Notes: a model not told the origin generated them from the sequence alone. DNA of 41,243 nt from Rikenellaceae bacterium (GCA_030529085.1 JAUMXM010000015.1:1-41243); one strand, 5' to 3'; shown: positions 31,740 through 41,001, counted from the first letter of the stretch. Numbers and translations: made by a program.

Positions 31740-34700
31740 TTAGTTTTTCATCTCCACAAGTTCGAGCGGACCTATCAGACCGGCCGGCAGCAGATCCTTC
31801 TCGGCACGACGATAAGTGGCATTGGTCCAGATGCGACGATAGGGGGCTTTGCCCGTATCGGCACCCAGCAGGGCATTGGCCCAGGTGTTCTGTACCTCGA
31901 TGATGAGCTGGTTTTCGCCACGCTTCACCGCCTCGGTGATATCGACCTCGTAGGGCGCGGTCCACACAATACCGCAGGCCTTGCCGTTGACCTTCACGGC
32001 AGCTACGTCGTACAGCTCGCCCAGGCGCAGCACCACACGCTCGCCCTTGCCCTTGTAGCTAAAGGTCGTGCGATATACAACCGTACCCGAGAAGTAGCGG
32101 ATGCGGTCCTCGGAGAAGGTGCTCCAATCGAAGAGTTCCTTGGCGCGCTCGGTGCGCACGCCCTCATCCTCCAGCTCGAAGGTGAGCCACCAATCGGAAG
32201 TGGTCTTCAGGGGCGTTACGCGCTGCTTCATAGCCTTCACCTCGGCAGGTGCACCGGCACGGCGCAGCACAACGAAGATCGAGCCGTAGCCCTCGAGCGT
32301 GAGATCAACCTCGGTGCGACCCTCGACCACGCGCCACGTGGCGGCATCGACGATCTCACCCGTCAGGGGGTTCCACAGCTCGGGCACACGACCCGCAACG
32401 CGCAGCGAAGCGGTGAAAGAGCGCTTCTCGGCGCTCTGGTTGGCCAGGAAGTAGATGTCGGTATTTTCGTCACCCTTTTGGCGGTGGCACCAAGCGATAT
32501 TTTCGGGCAGCACCGCATCGCGCTCCAGCCCATAGGCGGCAAAATCCTCGGGCGTGTAGGGAATCTCGGGGACAATCACCCCACCCTTTTTCAACGCCTC
32601 GATTTTGGCCTTGACCTCGTCGCTTAACTTGTTTTCGGGATTCATCGGATGGGCATCGGGCACCACAAAGACCTTGTAGGAGCCACCCCACTCACCCGGC
32701 GTGGTCAGACGACCCTCCTTCACCTCACCCAGGCGCAGCAAGGCATCGCGGTTGAAGGCATCGTAGGCATAGCCGCGCAGGGGATTCACCCAATCCTCGG
32801 GGTCGGCCATATTGGCCGAGTGGGTCACACCGACGGGCTTGACACGGGTCGGGACACCCTTATTCTCCAGACGCAGACGCTCGCTCTCGACACGCTCCTT
32901 GCCGAAGAGACCCGGCAACGAGGGGACAAGGCGGTCGGGCAGGATCGAGCGGCGGGGCATCTCCTCACCCGTAAAGACGGCGATATCGACCACGGGGCGA
33001 CCCCACTGCAGGAGGGCCTGGCAGCGCGCCACATAGTCGTTCATACCCTTCGCACCATGCTCCCACCAGGTGTTGTCGCGCTGGTAGAAGAGGCCGATGC
33101 CGTCGAGGGTCATACCCGGCTTGCGATTCAGCCACGGATTGTGCGTATAGACGTGGTAGGCCAGGCGATTCAGACCCAGCGCATAGTTGTAGTCGAGCAG
33201 CGGCTTGAGCGTCGCAGGGCTCTCGTTCCAGACACCGCGCAGGGTGGTAAAGCCCTCGGCAGCAATCACCTGCTTGCCGTAGACGTGACCACCGCTGATG
33301 GCATCCAACATATCGTTCGGTTTGTCGTGGGTGGGGCTGTTGAGCCAGAACTCGCCCATCGGAATGTCGACCTTATCGTAGTGGTACATACCGTCGCTGA
33401 TCATCGTCGGAGCAACGCTCTCGGCCGTGAAACGGCAGCCGTATTGGTCGGCCTTCTCGGCCAAAACCGTGAAGAATACATCGTGAATCAGCTCGCCAAT
33501 CGTCGTGCGGATGTCGCGCATCACCTCCTCGGAGCGGGCTGCCGACTCGACGGGAATACCGGCGTAGAGCAGCAGGTAGGGCTTCAGGTCGTAGCCACGG
33601 CGCGCCTTGAACTCGGCGGCAAAATTCGCGCTCCAATTCTGCGAGCCGCACTCCCAGCTATCGACATAGAGGAGTTTGATGACACGCTTGGCCAACTCCT
33701 CATCCACCGAGCGATAGATGGCACCAAACCACCCCTCGATCTGCTCCGAGACGGCCGCACGGCTGAATTTATCGCACTCCAAGCCGATACCGGCACCGCC
33801 CGTGGCATTCGTGTGGCCCGTCGAGGTGTGACCCAGGCGCACCAGACGCCATTGGCCCGCAGGAAGGGTGCAACGAAGCTCGTCGCCATTGAGCGCGGCG
33901 GTCAAATCGATCATATCATCTGCCTGCAGGCAGTCGGCCGCAGGAATCTCTGCGTCGGTCGTCTCGCGGGCTACGCGCCACACCTGACCCGACTTACCTT
34001 CCCACTGGTGGAGGCGAGGCTCGCTACCCAAAAGAATCTCCTTGATTTTGAGGTTGGCTTTCCACTTTGCGGCATCCAAATCCTCGGCTCCCGGCTCGCT
34101 ACCCTCGGGGTCCCACTCGAAGCGGAAGACCTTGCCACGCGTCGGGACGATGGCGTGGGTCGATTGCGAATCGTTATTCTGCCAACCGTGGCGCGCAGGC
34201 TCAAGCTGGGTTACATAGCGGAAATCGGTGCCGTTCTCCGAGGCGTAGATCTTCAGGCGGTGGGCCTGGTAGTTGTTGCCCGAGAGGATAATCTCGACGT
34301 TGCGCACCTCGACCACCTCGTCGTAGGTCAAATCGATGCGGCAGCGGGCACCGGCACGGATTACCCCCTTCTCGTCGATATTGGCGCGCTGCTTCTCGGT
34401 GGCATTGGGCGCAAGGGTTTCGCAGCTCACGCGGGGCTTTACCTCAATCGGCGCGTAACGCTCGGGGATGGCGTAGAGGGCGATGTCGCGGTAGTAGTCG
34501 GGATAGTGTGCCGGCTTTGCGAGGGTGAGATGCACCTCACCGCCCTCAACGGCCGTCTCGGCGAAGACCACCTTCTGCATCGACTCCTCGGGCGAGATCC
34601 AAGGGCCGCCCGCCAAGGCAAAGCCGTCGGCAATATGGACGGCCAACTGCAACCCGAGGCGGTCGCACTCGCGAATCGTGTGGCGCACCATCTTCCACCA

Positions 34701-34997
34701 ATTCTCGGTCAGCTGATCGGCCTGACCTTCGAACTGCACGCCGCGCGGATTTTCGCTCGAACGAATTGTCACCAGGTGAGCACCACCCAGCCCTGCGCCC
34801 TGCATTGCCTCCAGGTCGGCTGTCAGAGCCTCCTCGGTCACGGCGCCATACATCCAGTACCACAGGGTCCAGGGTTTGTTGTCGCCCGAGGGGTTCAAGA
34901 ACTCTTTTTCGAGGGAACTATTCGACTGCGCAGCAAGCGATTGCACACAGCAAAGGAGGGCTGCGAGGAGCCAAAGACGAAGTGCGTTATTTCTCAT
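31740..34997 (-). CDS. Glycoside hydrolase family 106 alpha-L-rhamnosidase-like enzyme
   Basis: The protein has 1085 residues, with a signal peptide of 1-23 (CVQSLAAQ). The opening FLNPSGDNKPWTLWYWMYGAVTEEALTADLEAMQGAGLGG (from about residue 33) is the GH106 hallmark. A TIM barrel with inserted beta domains spans the middle, with acidic motifs AESVAPTMISDG and PMGEFWLN, and a C-terminal beta sandwich near the end contains YRTTFSYKG and VKVNGKACGIVWTAPYEVDIT. GH106 enzymes release L-rhamnose from rhamnogalacturonans. It is the first gene of the four-gene enzyme operon, preceded by the best promoter in the window and two inverted repeats. Confidence 0.92.
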   Translation of the reverse strand: MRNNALRLWLLAALLCCVQSLAAQSNSSLEKEFLNPSGDNKPWTLWYWMYGAVTEEALTADLEAMQGAGLGGAHLVTIRSSENPRGVQFEGQADQLTENWWKMVRHTIRECDRLGLQLAVHIADGFALAGGPWISPEESMQKVVFAETAVEGGEVHLTLAKPAHYPDYYRDIALYAIPERYAPIEVKPRVSCETLAPNATEKQRANIDEKGVIRAGARCRIDLTYDEVVEVRNVEIILSGNNYQAHRLKIYASENGTDFRYVTQLEPARHGWQNNDSQSTHAIVPTRGKVFRFEWDPEGSEPGAEDLDAAKWKANLKIKEILLGSEPRLHQWEGKSGQVWRVARETTDAEIPAADCLQADDMIDLTAALNGDELRCTLPAGQWRLVRLGHTSTGHTNATGGAGIGLECDKFSRAAVSEQIEGWFGAIYRSVDEELAKRVIKLLYVDSWECGSQNWSANFAAEFKARRGYDLKPYLLLYAGIPVESAARSEEVMRDIRTTIGELIHDVFFTVLAEKADQYGCRFTAESVAPTMISDGMYHYDKVDIPMGEFWLNSPTHDKPNDMLDAISGGHVYGKQVIAAEGFTTLRGVWNESPATLKPLLDYNYALGLNRLAYHVYTHNPWLNRKPGMTLDGIGLFYQRDNTWWEHGAKGMNDYVARCQALLQWGRPVVDIAVFTGEEMPRRSILPDRLVPSLPGLFGKERVESERLRLENKGVPTRVKPVGVTHSANMADPEDWVNPLRGYAYDAFNRDALLRLGEVKEGRLTTPGEWGGSYKVFVVPDAHPMNPENKLSDEVKAKIEALKKGGVIVPEIPYTPEDFAAYGLERDAVLPENIAWCHRQKGDENTDIYFLANQSAEKRSFTASLRVAGRVPELWNPLTGEIVDAATWRVVEGRTEVDLTLEGYGSIFVVLRRAGAPAEVKAMKQRVTPLKTTSDWWLTFELEDEGVRTERAKELFDWSTFSEDRIRYFSGTVVYRTTFSYKGKGERVVLRLGELYDVAAVKVNGKACGIVWTAPYEVDITEAVKRGENQLIIEVQNTWANALLGADTGKAPYRRIWTNATYRRAEKDLLPAGLIGPLELVEMKN

Positions 34998-35022
34998 TTT
35001 TTCGTAGTTTTAGGGGTCTTGC

Positions 35023-35041
35023 AAGGGAACTAAGTTCCCTT
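35023..35041. promoter_or_regulatory. Perfect inverted repeat at the presumed transcription start of the GH106 operon
   Basis: AAGGGAAC-TAA-GTTCCCTT is a perfect 8-bp inverted repeat with a 3-bp centre. It begins about 7 nt after the -7 element, so it would cover roughly +1 to +20, a typical operator position, or form a hairpin at the 5' end of the mRNA. Confidence 0.6.
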
Positions 35042-35047
35042 AACTTA

Positions 35048-35078
35048 CAAAGATAACAAAAGTGGGGAATAAAACAAA
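35048..35078 (-). promoter_or_regulatory. Consensus Bacteroidetes promoter of the GH106 operon
   Basis: On the minus strand TTTG (35078-35075), exactly 19 nt, then TATCTTTG (35055-35048) match the TTTG-N19-TAnnTTTG consensus fully. The leader to ATG 34997 is about 45 nt. Confidence 0.85.
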
Positions 35079-35088
35079 ATTTCCCCAC
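35062..35088. promoter_or_regulatory. Perfect inverted repeat over the -33 element of the GH106 promoter
   Basis: GTGGGGAA (35062-35069) and TTCCCCAC (35081-35088) flank 11 bp that include the -33 TTTG at 35075-35078. The location suits a repressor or activator site; no regulator gene is in the window. Confidence 0.6.
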
Positions 35089-35096
35089 ACAGCCAC

Positions 35097-35124
35097 AAAA
35101 AAAACGCACCCCGAAAAGGGTGCG
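35097..35124 (-). terminator. Terminator of the aldolase-symporter-fucI operon
   Basis: On the minus strand CGCACCC (35124-35118), loop TTTTCG and GGGTGCG (35111-35105) are followed by T8 (35104-35097). It lies about 30 nt after the fucI stop and just before the GH106 promoter, separating the two units. Confidence 0.93.
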
Positions 35125-35153
35125 TTTTTCGCTTATTTTTTGAGGCTTGCGGT

Positions 35154-36926
35154 CTACTTGTAGATCGGGCCGTAGTTCTGGCAGGCGCGGTAGTCGGCAC
35201 CCTCCTGATCCATGCCGTGAGCAGCCCACGACGAGGGACGGAAGATCTTCTCCTCCTCCACGTTGTGCATACATACGGGGATGCGGAGCATCGAGCAGAG
35301 CGTAATAAGCTCGGCACCGATGTGACCATAGCTGATGGCACCGTGGTTGGCACCCCAGTTGTTCATCACCGAGTAGACATCGCGGAAGTAACCCTTGCCC
35401 GTCAGACGCGGTGCAAACCAGGTCGTCGGCCAGGTGCGGTCGGTGCGGTTGTTGATCACCTCGAAGATGTGCGGATCGGTATCCACAGCCCAACCCTCGG
35501 CAATCTGCAGCACGGGGCCGATGCCCTTCACCAGGTTCAGACGGCACATCGTCATTGGCATCTCACCACGCGTGAGGAAGTGCGACGAGTAGCCACCGCC
35601 GCGGAAGTAACCGCGATCGGCGGGGAACCAGGTGGTAGCGGCGAGGCACTTATCCTTCTCCTCCTCGGTGATCTCCCAGAAGGGCTTCATCACCGGCTCA
35701 CCCTGCTCGTTCGACTGCTGACCCGTAGCGTCGAGCGTACAAGCACCCGAGTTGATCAGGTGGATGATACCACCGGCAGCCTTACCCTCGAGCTTCATGC
35801 CCGACACGCGCTCCACAGCCTCGGGCGACCAATAGGTACGCACGTCGGCAAACATCTGCGAGCGGTTCGTCAGAAGCTTCATCATCAGCATCGAAACGCC
35901 GTTGAGCGTATCGTTCTCGGTAGCCACCACCAGCGGCTCACGGATGCCGTTCCAGTCGTACGACGAGTTGAGCAGCGCCTCGGCGAAGTCGCCGTTGGGT
36001 TTCCAGTCGGTCCACTGACGCTGGCCCTGGAAGCCGCCCACAATAGCGCTGTGGCCGCAGCCCTCCTCCTCGAAGCCCATCTCCTTGAGCTTCTCGTTGC
36101 CCTGCATCAGGTCGCGGATGATGAGCATCATCTTCACCACGAACTCCCAATTCTTATCCTTCTCCTCGCGGCTGTAGATCAGATCCTCGCGATTCCAATC
36201 CTTACCCTCGTTGGGCTTGCAGTACTGCTCCACCCACTTCATAGCCTTCTGGAACTCCTCCTCGTCGTAGATGCCCTGCTCCATGCGGCGCAGAATCTCC
36301 GTCTCATCAACATACTCGTTGCGCATGCCGAGGTACTCCTGGAAGAAGTCGGGATCGCAGGTCGAACCGGCGATACCCATCGACACCGAACCGATCGAGA
36401 GGTAGGACTGACCACGCATCTGCATCACAGCCAGCGCAGCACGACCGAACAGCAGGAGCTTCTCCTGCACATCGGCCGGAATCGACATATCCTCAACATC
36501 CTGCACATCGTGGCCATAGATACCGAAGGCGGGCAGACCCTTCTGCGTGTGGGCAGCCAGGGCAGCAGCCAGATAGACAGCACCCGGACGCTCCGTGCCG
36601 TTGAAGCCCCAGATAGCCTTGGGCATCAGCGGATCCATATCGATCGTCTCGGTACCGTAGCACCAGCAGGGGGTCACCGAGAGAACGGCGCCCACGTTGT
36701 TGTTGCGGAACTTCTCGGCGCAAGCCGTAGCCTCGGCAACACCACCGATGGTCGTGTCGGCAATGACACACTCAACGGGCGTACCATCCGAGTAGCGCAG
36801 GTTCTCGGCATAGAACTTGGCCACCGACTCGGCCATACCCATCGTCTTGGCCTCCAACGACTCACGCACACCGCGACGACGACCGTCGATGACCGGACGA
36901 ATACCAATTTTGGGGTAATTCTTCAT
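35154..36926 (-). CDS. fucI: L-fucose isomerase
   Basis: The 590-residue protein aligns in register with E. coli FucI. The metal and catalytic residues fall at the same numbers: Glu337 in [10 protein letters not shown], Asp361 in FADVRTYW and His528 in NNWGANHGA. It converts L-fucose to L-fuculose and in many species also accepts D-arabinose and other aldoses. Mn2+ is the usual cofactor and the protein is cytoplasmic. No fuculokinase or fuculose-phosphate aldolase gene accompanies it; its operon partners are a symporter (36 bp upstream) and a pyruvate-type aldolase. It is the last gene of that operon. Confidence 0.97.
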   Translation of the reverse strand: MKNYPKIGIRPVIDGRRRGVRESLEAKTMGMAESVAKFYAENLRYSDGTPVECVIADTTIGGVAEATACAEKFRNNNVGAVLSVTPCWCYGTETIDMDPLMPKAIWGFNGTERPGAVYLAAALAAHTQKGLPAFGIYGHDVQDVEDMSIPADVQEKLLLFGRAALAVMQMRGQSYLSIGSVSMGIAGSTCDPDFFQEYLGMRNEYVDETEILRRMEQGIYDEEEFQKAMKWVEQYCKPNEGKDWNREDLIYSREEKDKNWEFVVKMMLIIRDLMQGNEKLKEMGFEEEGCGHSAIVGGFQGQRQWTDWKPNGDFAEALLNSSYDWNGIREPLVVATENDTLNGVSMLMMKLLTNRSQMFADVRTYWSPEAVERVSGMKLEGKAAGGIIHLINSGACTLDATGQQSNEQGEPVMKPFWEITEEEKDKCLAATTWFPADRGYFRGGGYSSHFLTRGEMPMTMCRLNLVKGIGPVLQIAEGWAVDTDPHIFEVINNRTDRTWPTTWFAPRLTGKGYFRDVYSVMNNWGANHGAISYGHIGAELITLCSMLRIPVCMHNVEEEKIFRPSSWAAHGMDQEGADYRACQNYGPIYK

Positions 36927-36962
36927 AGTTTTTTCTTTCGTTTTTTATGGTTGTTAATTCAG

Positions 36963-38441
36963 TTATTTTTTGCGATTAAAGAGCTTCGTCAAGAGGAAAC
37001 CTACAACAAAGATCGTGGTCGTACCGAAGACGATCGTCAGGTAGGTATGCAGCGGCGAGCGGAACTCATAGAAGGGCTGTCCCTCGTTGATGAAGGGCGA
37101 GAGGCTCATCCAAGCGATCACCAAAAGACCCATCACAACGGCCAGAATACCGTGCGAGCGACGCACACGCGTGCCGACAACACCCAGTAGGAAGAGACCG
37201 AGCATACCGCCGCTGAAGATCGAGGCGAGCTTCCACCAAGCATCCAGCACACCGTCGATGTGCATCATGGCCAGACCCATCAGAATACCCAAAGCACCCA
37301 CGGCAAACGAGGCCGTGTAGAGCACCGCCATGTTCTTCTTCTCCGAGAGGGGCTTCTTCGCCAGGCGCTGCACGAAGTCGGTCAAGACGATCGTGGCAGC
37401 CGAGTTGATCGAGGTCGAGATGGTCGACATACCCGCCGAGAAGAGCGAAGCGATGACCAGACCCGTCAGACCCGTCGGCAGGCCGTAGACGATAAAGTGG
37501 GGGAAGACCTTATCCGAAGCGGTCCCCGCAGGGAGCAGATCGGGTTGTGCCGTGTAGTAGGCGAAGAGGGCCGTACCGATGTAGACGAAGATCAGCGACA
37601 CGGGAACATAGAGCAGCGAGCCGAAGAGGGTCGAGCGGACAGCCTCGCCCGTCGATTTGGCCGTCATATAGCGCTGCACGTAGTTCTGGTCGATACCGTA
37701 GTTCTGCATGTTGGTAAACAGACCGTAGATCAACACCACCCAGAAGGTAGGCTCAACAAGCGAGGCACCAAACGAGCCGAGCGAGAATTTACCATTCGCA
37801 GCAGCAATCTCGACGAGCTGCGAGGGTCCCTCGGGCATCGAGAAGGTCAGCAGCAGGGCACAAGCTACGGCACCCAAAATCAGGATGATACCCTGAATAG
37901 CATCGGTCCACATCACCGCCGCAATACCGCCCATGAGCGAGTAGAGCAGCGTCAGGACTCCCGTCCAAATGATGATCGTCTCGACATCCCAGCCAAACAT
38001 CGCGTTGAGCGGCAGGGCCAGCAGCAACAGAATCGATCCGGTGCGGGCCAGCTGCGTCAAGAGGTAGCAGACAGCGACATAGCAGCGTGCCCAATAGCCG
38101 AACTTGAGTTCGAGGTAGTGGTAGGCCGAGACGCTGTTGACCTGACGATAGAGGGGGATGAAAATCTTAGCTGCAAGCCACGTAGCCAGCGGAATCGAGA
38201 GCGAAAAAACAAAGGGATTCCAGTTGCCGGCAAAGGCCTGGCCGGGGAGTCCGAGGAAGCTGATCGAAGAGACGAAGGTGGCGAAAATCGACATACCCAC
38301 GACCCACGACGGGAGCTTACCTTCGGCCTTCGTGAAGGCGGCGGCACCCTGGCTGCTACGGAAGTAGAACGAGCATCCAAAGAGCACGACACCTGCCACA
38401 AAAACAAAGAAGATGAGGTAATCGATCCAGGTGATTCCCAT
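36963..38441 (-). CDS. Sodium:solute symporter (SSS family), sugar or sugar-acid transporter
   Basis: The 492-residue protein has about 13 membrane helices. It shows SSS family blocks: GMSIFATFVSSISFLGLPGQAFAGNW (helix 1-2 region), YVQRYMTAKSTGEA (after helix 6), and SAGMSTISTSINSAATI (helix 8), whose Ser/Thr residues form the second sodium site in related structures. It would import a monosaccharide or sugar acid across the inner membrane using the sodium gradient. The substrate is not readable from the sequence; being between an aldolase gene and fucI suggests the sugar those enzymes use. It lies 58 bp after the aldolase gene and 36 bp before fucI. Confidence 0.93.
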   Translation of the reverse strand: MGITWIDYLIFFVFVAGVVLFGCSFYFRSSQGAAAFTKAEGKLPSWVVGMSIFATFVSSISFLGLPGQAFAGNWNPFVFSLSIPLATWLAAKIFIPLYRQVNSVSAYHYLELKFGYWARCYVAVCYLLTQLARTGSILLLLALPLNAMFGWDVETIIIWTGVLTLLYSLMGGIAAVMWTDAIQGIILILGAVACALLLTFSMPEGPSQLVEIAAANGKFSLGSFGASLVEPTFWVVLIYGLFTNMQNYGIDQNYVQRYMTAKSTGEAVRSTLFGSLLYVPVSLIFVYIGTALFAYYTAQPDLLPAGTASDKVFPHFIVYGLPTGLTGLVIASLFSAGMSTISTSINSAATIVLTDFVQRLAKKPLSEKKNMAVLYTASFAVGALGILMGLAMMHIDGVLDAWWKLASIFSGGMLGLFLLGVVGTRVRRSHGILAVVMGLLVIAWMSLSPFINEGQPFYEFRSPLHTYLTIVFGTTTIFVVGFLLTKLFNRKK

Positions 38442-38499
38442 TATTTAGTGTTCTTTTTTCGGTTATTCGGTTGGTTTTAGGGGTTGAACGGAGCGGAGA

Positions 38500-39402
38500 C
38501 TAAATCGCACCCAGTGCCTTGAGCGCCTCGGCGATCTTGGCACGCTCCTCCTCGCGGAACTTGCGGTAGGGATACGACAGGTAGTCGTCGCAGATGCCCA
38601 GCAGCGAGAGGGCACACTTCACACCCTTGAGGTAGCTCGAGCCATACTTACCCACCGTGTAGATCGAGGTCGAGATCTGCATAATGCGGTGCTGCAACTC
38701 GCGCACGCGCTTGATATCGCACTTATCGGCCGCCTCGAACATCTCGACATAGAGCTCGGGGAACATATTCGCGCCACCATTCACACCACCGTCGGCACCC
38801 ATCAGCACACACTCGCCGGTCAGCTCCTCGGGACCTACGTAGAGCGAGAAGTCCTCGCGGTCGCCCAGCAGGTGGATCAGCGTCTCGAAGTAGTTCATGT
38901 TGGCCGACGAATCCTTCAGACCCACAATATTGGGGTGATCGGCCAGCGCTACAGCCGTCTTGGCCTCGATGAAGACCTTGACGTGCGAGGGCATGTTATA
39001 GAGGTAGAGGGGCAGGGGGAGTGCATCGGCCAGAGCCGTGTAGTACTCGATCAACTCCTGCTGCGACGAGCCGAAGTAGTAGGGAGGCGTAGCCACCACA
39101 CCCTCGGCGCCGTGCTGCTTGGCATGCTCGGCGAGCTTCACACTCTCCTTGAGCGAGGTATCCGAAACACCCACCAACACGGGAACACGACCGGCCACCT
39201 GCTTGAGGACCAGCTCCACGAACTCGTAGCGCACGCCATAGCTCAAGCTCTGGGCCTCGCCCGTCGTACCGAGCACAAAGAGGGCATGTACACCACCCTT
39301 CAACATGTGTTCAACCAAACGAATCGCGCCCTCGCGATCCAGCTCATCGTCCCCCTTGAGCGGGGTAATCATCGGCGGAATAATGCCACGCAACTTTTTC
39401 AT
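38500..39402 (-). CDS. DapA/NanA-family pyruvate aldolase, not a DapA
   Basis: The 300-residue protein is a class I aldolase TIM barrel. The GTTGE motif is at 45-49, the catalytic Tyr135 in LYLYNMPS and the Schiff-base Lys163 in VGLKDSS. In true dihydrodipicolinate synthases the LYN-P-S-R motif has an Arg that binds aspartate semialdehyde; here that position is His140 (PSHVK). Lysine synthesis is therefore unlikely. The family also includes N-acetylneuraminate lyase and aldolases for 2-keto-3-deoxy sugar acids. Cleavage of a deoxy-ulosonic acid from pectin (such as the Kdo or Dha of rhamnogalacturonan II) to pyruvate plus an aldehyde is possible but unproven. It is the first gene of the metabolic operon. 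Confidence 0.85.
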   Translation of the reverse strand: MKKLRGIIPPMITPLKGDDELDREGAIRLVEHMLKGGVHALFVLGTTGEAQSLSYGVRYEFVELVLKQVAGRVPVLVGVSDTSLKESVKLAEHAKQHGAEGVVATPPYYFGSSQQELIEYYTALADALPLPLYLYNMPSHVKVFIEAKTAVALADHPNIVGLKDSSANMNYFETLIHLLGDREDFSLYVGPEELTGECVLMGADGGVNGGANMFPELYVEMFEAADKCDIKRVRELQHRIMQISTSIYTVGKYGSSYLKGVKCALSLLGICDDYLSYPYRKFREEERAKIAEALKALGAI

Positions 39403-39447
39403 AGAATCTGTATTTAGGTTTTTGTTAGTTCATCCTTTTTACCCAAA

Positions 39448-39455
39448 CAAAGATA
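39448..39455 (-). promoter_or_regulatory. -7 element for the aldolase-symporter-fucI operon
   Basis: TATCTTTG on the minus strand lies 45 nt before ATG 39402. No -33 TTTG is found at the usual distance. It is divergent from the GH28 promoter, so a shared regulatory region of about 60 bp lies between the two boxes. Confidence 0.55.
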
Positions 39456-39517
39456 AGAATTTTTATGGAATAAGTGCAGAAAAAGCGGAGTTTGTTTAAC
39501 TTTTATCGCTTTTTTTG

Positions 39518-39525
39518 TATCTTTG
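39518..39525 (+). promoter_or_regulatory. -7 element for the GH28 gene
   Basis: TATCTTTG lies 32 nt before ATG 39558. A TTTG occurs at 39491-39494, 23 nt upstream, slightly far for the -33 element. Confidence 0.55.
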
Positions 39526-39557
39526 GATGCAAAACCAATTAACAAAATATAAAACTT

Positions 39558-40952
39558 ATGAAAATCTACAAACTCATTTTACCCCTTGTGGCCATCGCAG
39601 TAGCTGCCTGCGCGCCCAAGTCGCCGAGCCAGAAAGCTTGGGAAGAGATCTACCCGGCCATCGAGGCAAAAATCATCGCTCCGACCTTTGCCGAGCAGAT
39701 CTTCGACATCCGCGACTTTGGTGCCAAGACCGACGTAGCGAGCCACGACGCCATCAACGCTGCCATCGACAAGTGTAGCGCCGAGGGCGGTGGCAAGGTA
39801 CTCGTACCCGCCGGCACGTGGCTCACGGGTGCCATCTGCCTCAAGTCGAATGTAAACCTCCACCTCGAGGAGGGCGCTACGCTCCTCTTCTCGGACAACC
39901 TGGACCACTACCCCATCGTGCGCACGCGCTGGGAGGGCATGGATTGCTACAACTATTCGCCGATGATCTACGCCTACCAGCAGGAGAACATCGCCGTGAC
40001 GGGTCTCGGTACGCTCGACGGTGGTGCCTCGATCCAGAACTGGTGGTCGATGGTATGGAACGTAGAGACCGACTGGGAGAAGGATCGCCGCAACACGCAG
40101 CGCTATGGTCGTCCCCTGCTCCAGGTGTGGATGGACGAGAAGAAGCCCATCGAGGAGCGCGTAATGGGTCACGGCTACGGCATGCGCCCCCAGCTGGTGA
40201 GCCCCTTCGAGTGCAAGAACATCCTCATCGAGGGCGTTACGATGATCCGCTCGCCCTTCTGGAACCTGCACCCCGTATTCTGCGAGAATATCACCGTACG
40301 TGACGTGAAGTTCAACAACGACGGCCCCAACGGCGACGGTTGCGACCCCGAGTCGTGCAACTACGTCCTGATCGAGGATTGCTACTTCAACACCGGTGAC
40401 GACTGCATCGCCATCAAGTCGGGTCGCGACGGTGACGCACGCGCCATCGACATCCCGAGCCAGAATATGATCGTCCGCAACTGCGAGATGAAGAACGGCC
40501 ACGGTGGTGTGGTGATCGGCAGCGAGATCGGTAGCGGTTACAAGAACCTCTTCGTCGAGAACTGCGTAATGGATTCGCCCGAGCTGGATCGTGCCATCCG
40601 CATCAAGACCAACGCCCGTCGTGGTGGTGTCATCGAGCATGTCTATGTACGCAACGTGACCGTAGGTCAGTGCAAAGAGGCAGTCCTGAAGATCAACCTG
40701 ATCTACGACCAGAAGAGCGTAGGCGACGCTACGGACTACCCCATCGTACAGGATGTATATCTGGAGAACATGACGAGCCAGAAGAGCCGCTACGGTGTCT
40801 GCGTGACGGCCCTCGAGAATGTGAACAACATCCACAACATCTACGTCAAGGATTGTACGTTCGACAACCTGGAGAAGGAGGAGTCGATCAGCGGTCAGTG
40901 CGACCCGATCAACTACGACAACGTCAAGATGACCCTTGCTGCTGCCGAATAA
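39558..40952 (+). CDS. Glycoside hydrolase family 28 polygalacturonase-like lipoprotein
   Basis: The protein has 464 residues. The N-terminus is a lipoprotein signal with lipobox Cys18 (AVAACAPKS), so the protein is membrane-anchored, probably facing the periplasm or the cell surface. The beta helix starts IFDIRDFGAKTD (49-59). GH28 motifs are in the standard order: NGDGCDPES (258-266, Asp260 and Asp263), TGDDCIAIKSG (279-289, Asp281-Asp282), GHGGVVIGSE (314-323, His315) and RIKTN (348-352). It hydrolyses alpha-1,4 bonds of galacturonan, with exo or endo mode unknown. It is divergent from the aldolase operon and has its own terminator, so it is transcribed alone. Confidence 0.95.
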   Translation: MKIYKLILPLVAIAVAACAPKSPSQKAWEEIYPAIEAKIIAPTFAEQIFDIRDFGAKTDVASHDAINAAIDKCSAEGGGKVLVPAGTWLTGAICLKSNVNLHLEEGATLLFSDNLDHYPIVRTRWEGMDCYNYSPMIYAYQQENIAVTGLGTLDGGASIQNWWSMVWNVETDWEKDRRNTQRYGRPLLQVWMDEKKPIEERVMGHGYGMRPQLVSPFECKNILIEGVTMIRSPFWNLHPVFCENITVRDVKFNNDGPNGDGCDPESCNYVLIEDCYFNTGDDCIAIKSGRDGDARAIDIPSQNMIVRNCEMKNGHGGVVIGSEIGSGYKNLFVENCVMDSPELDRAIRIKTNARRGGVIEHVYVRNVTVGQCKEAVLKINLIYDQKSVGDATDYPIVQDVYLENMTSQKSRYGVCVTALENVNNIHNIYVKDCTFDNLEKEESISGQCDPINYDNVKMTLAAAE

Positions 40953-40974
40953 GTTCAGCTGCATTCAACAAAAA

Positions 40975-41001
40975 GACGGCCCGATCGGGTCGTCTTTTTT
41001 A
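40975..41001 (+). terminator. Intrinsic terminator of the GH28 gene
   Basis: GACGGCCCGA and TCGGGTCGTC (40975-40994) form a 10-bp stem with one G-T pair and are followed by T6. It lies 22 bp after the stop. Confidence 0.93.

Noticed and set aside
32649..35033. 794-codon plus-strand frame opposite GH106
   Set aside because: Antisense shadow of a clear GH106 gene. It also runs through the GH106 promoter.
38500..39402. Annotation as dapA (lysine biosynthesis)
   Set aside because: The aspartate-semialdehyde-binding Arg is replaced by His140, and the gene sits in a sugar-catabolic operon with a symporter and fucI.
30268..39402. Sialic acid catabolic cluster (esterase, NanA-like aldolase, SSS transporter)
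   Set aside because: No sialidase, epimerase or N-acetylmannosamine genes are present. Neighbouring GH106, GH28 and PL1-like genes fit pectin instead. The aldolase substrate remains open.
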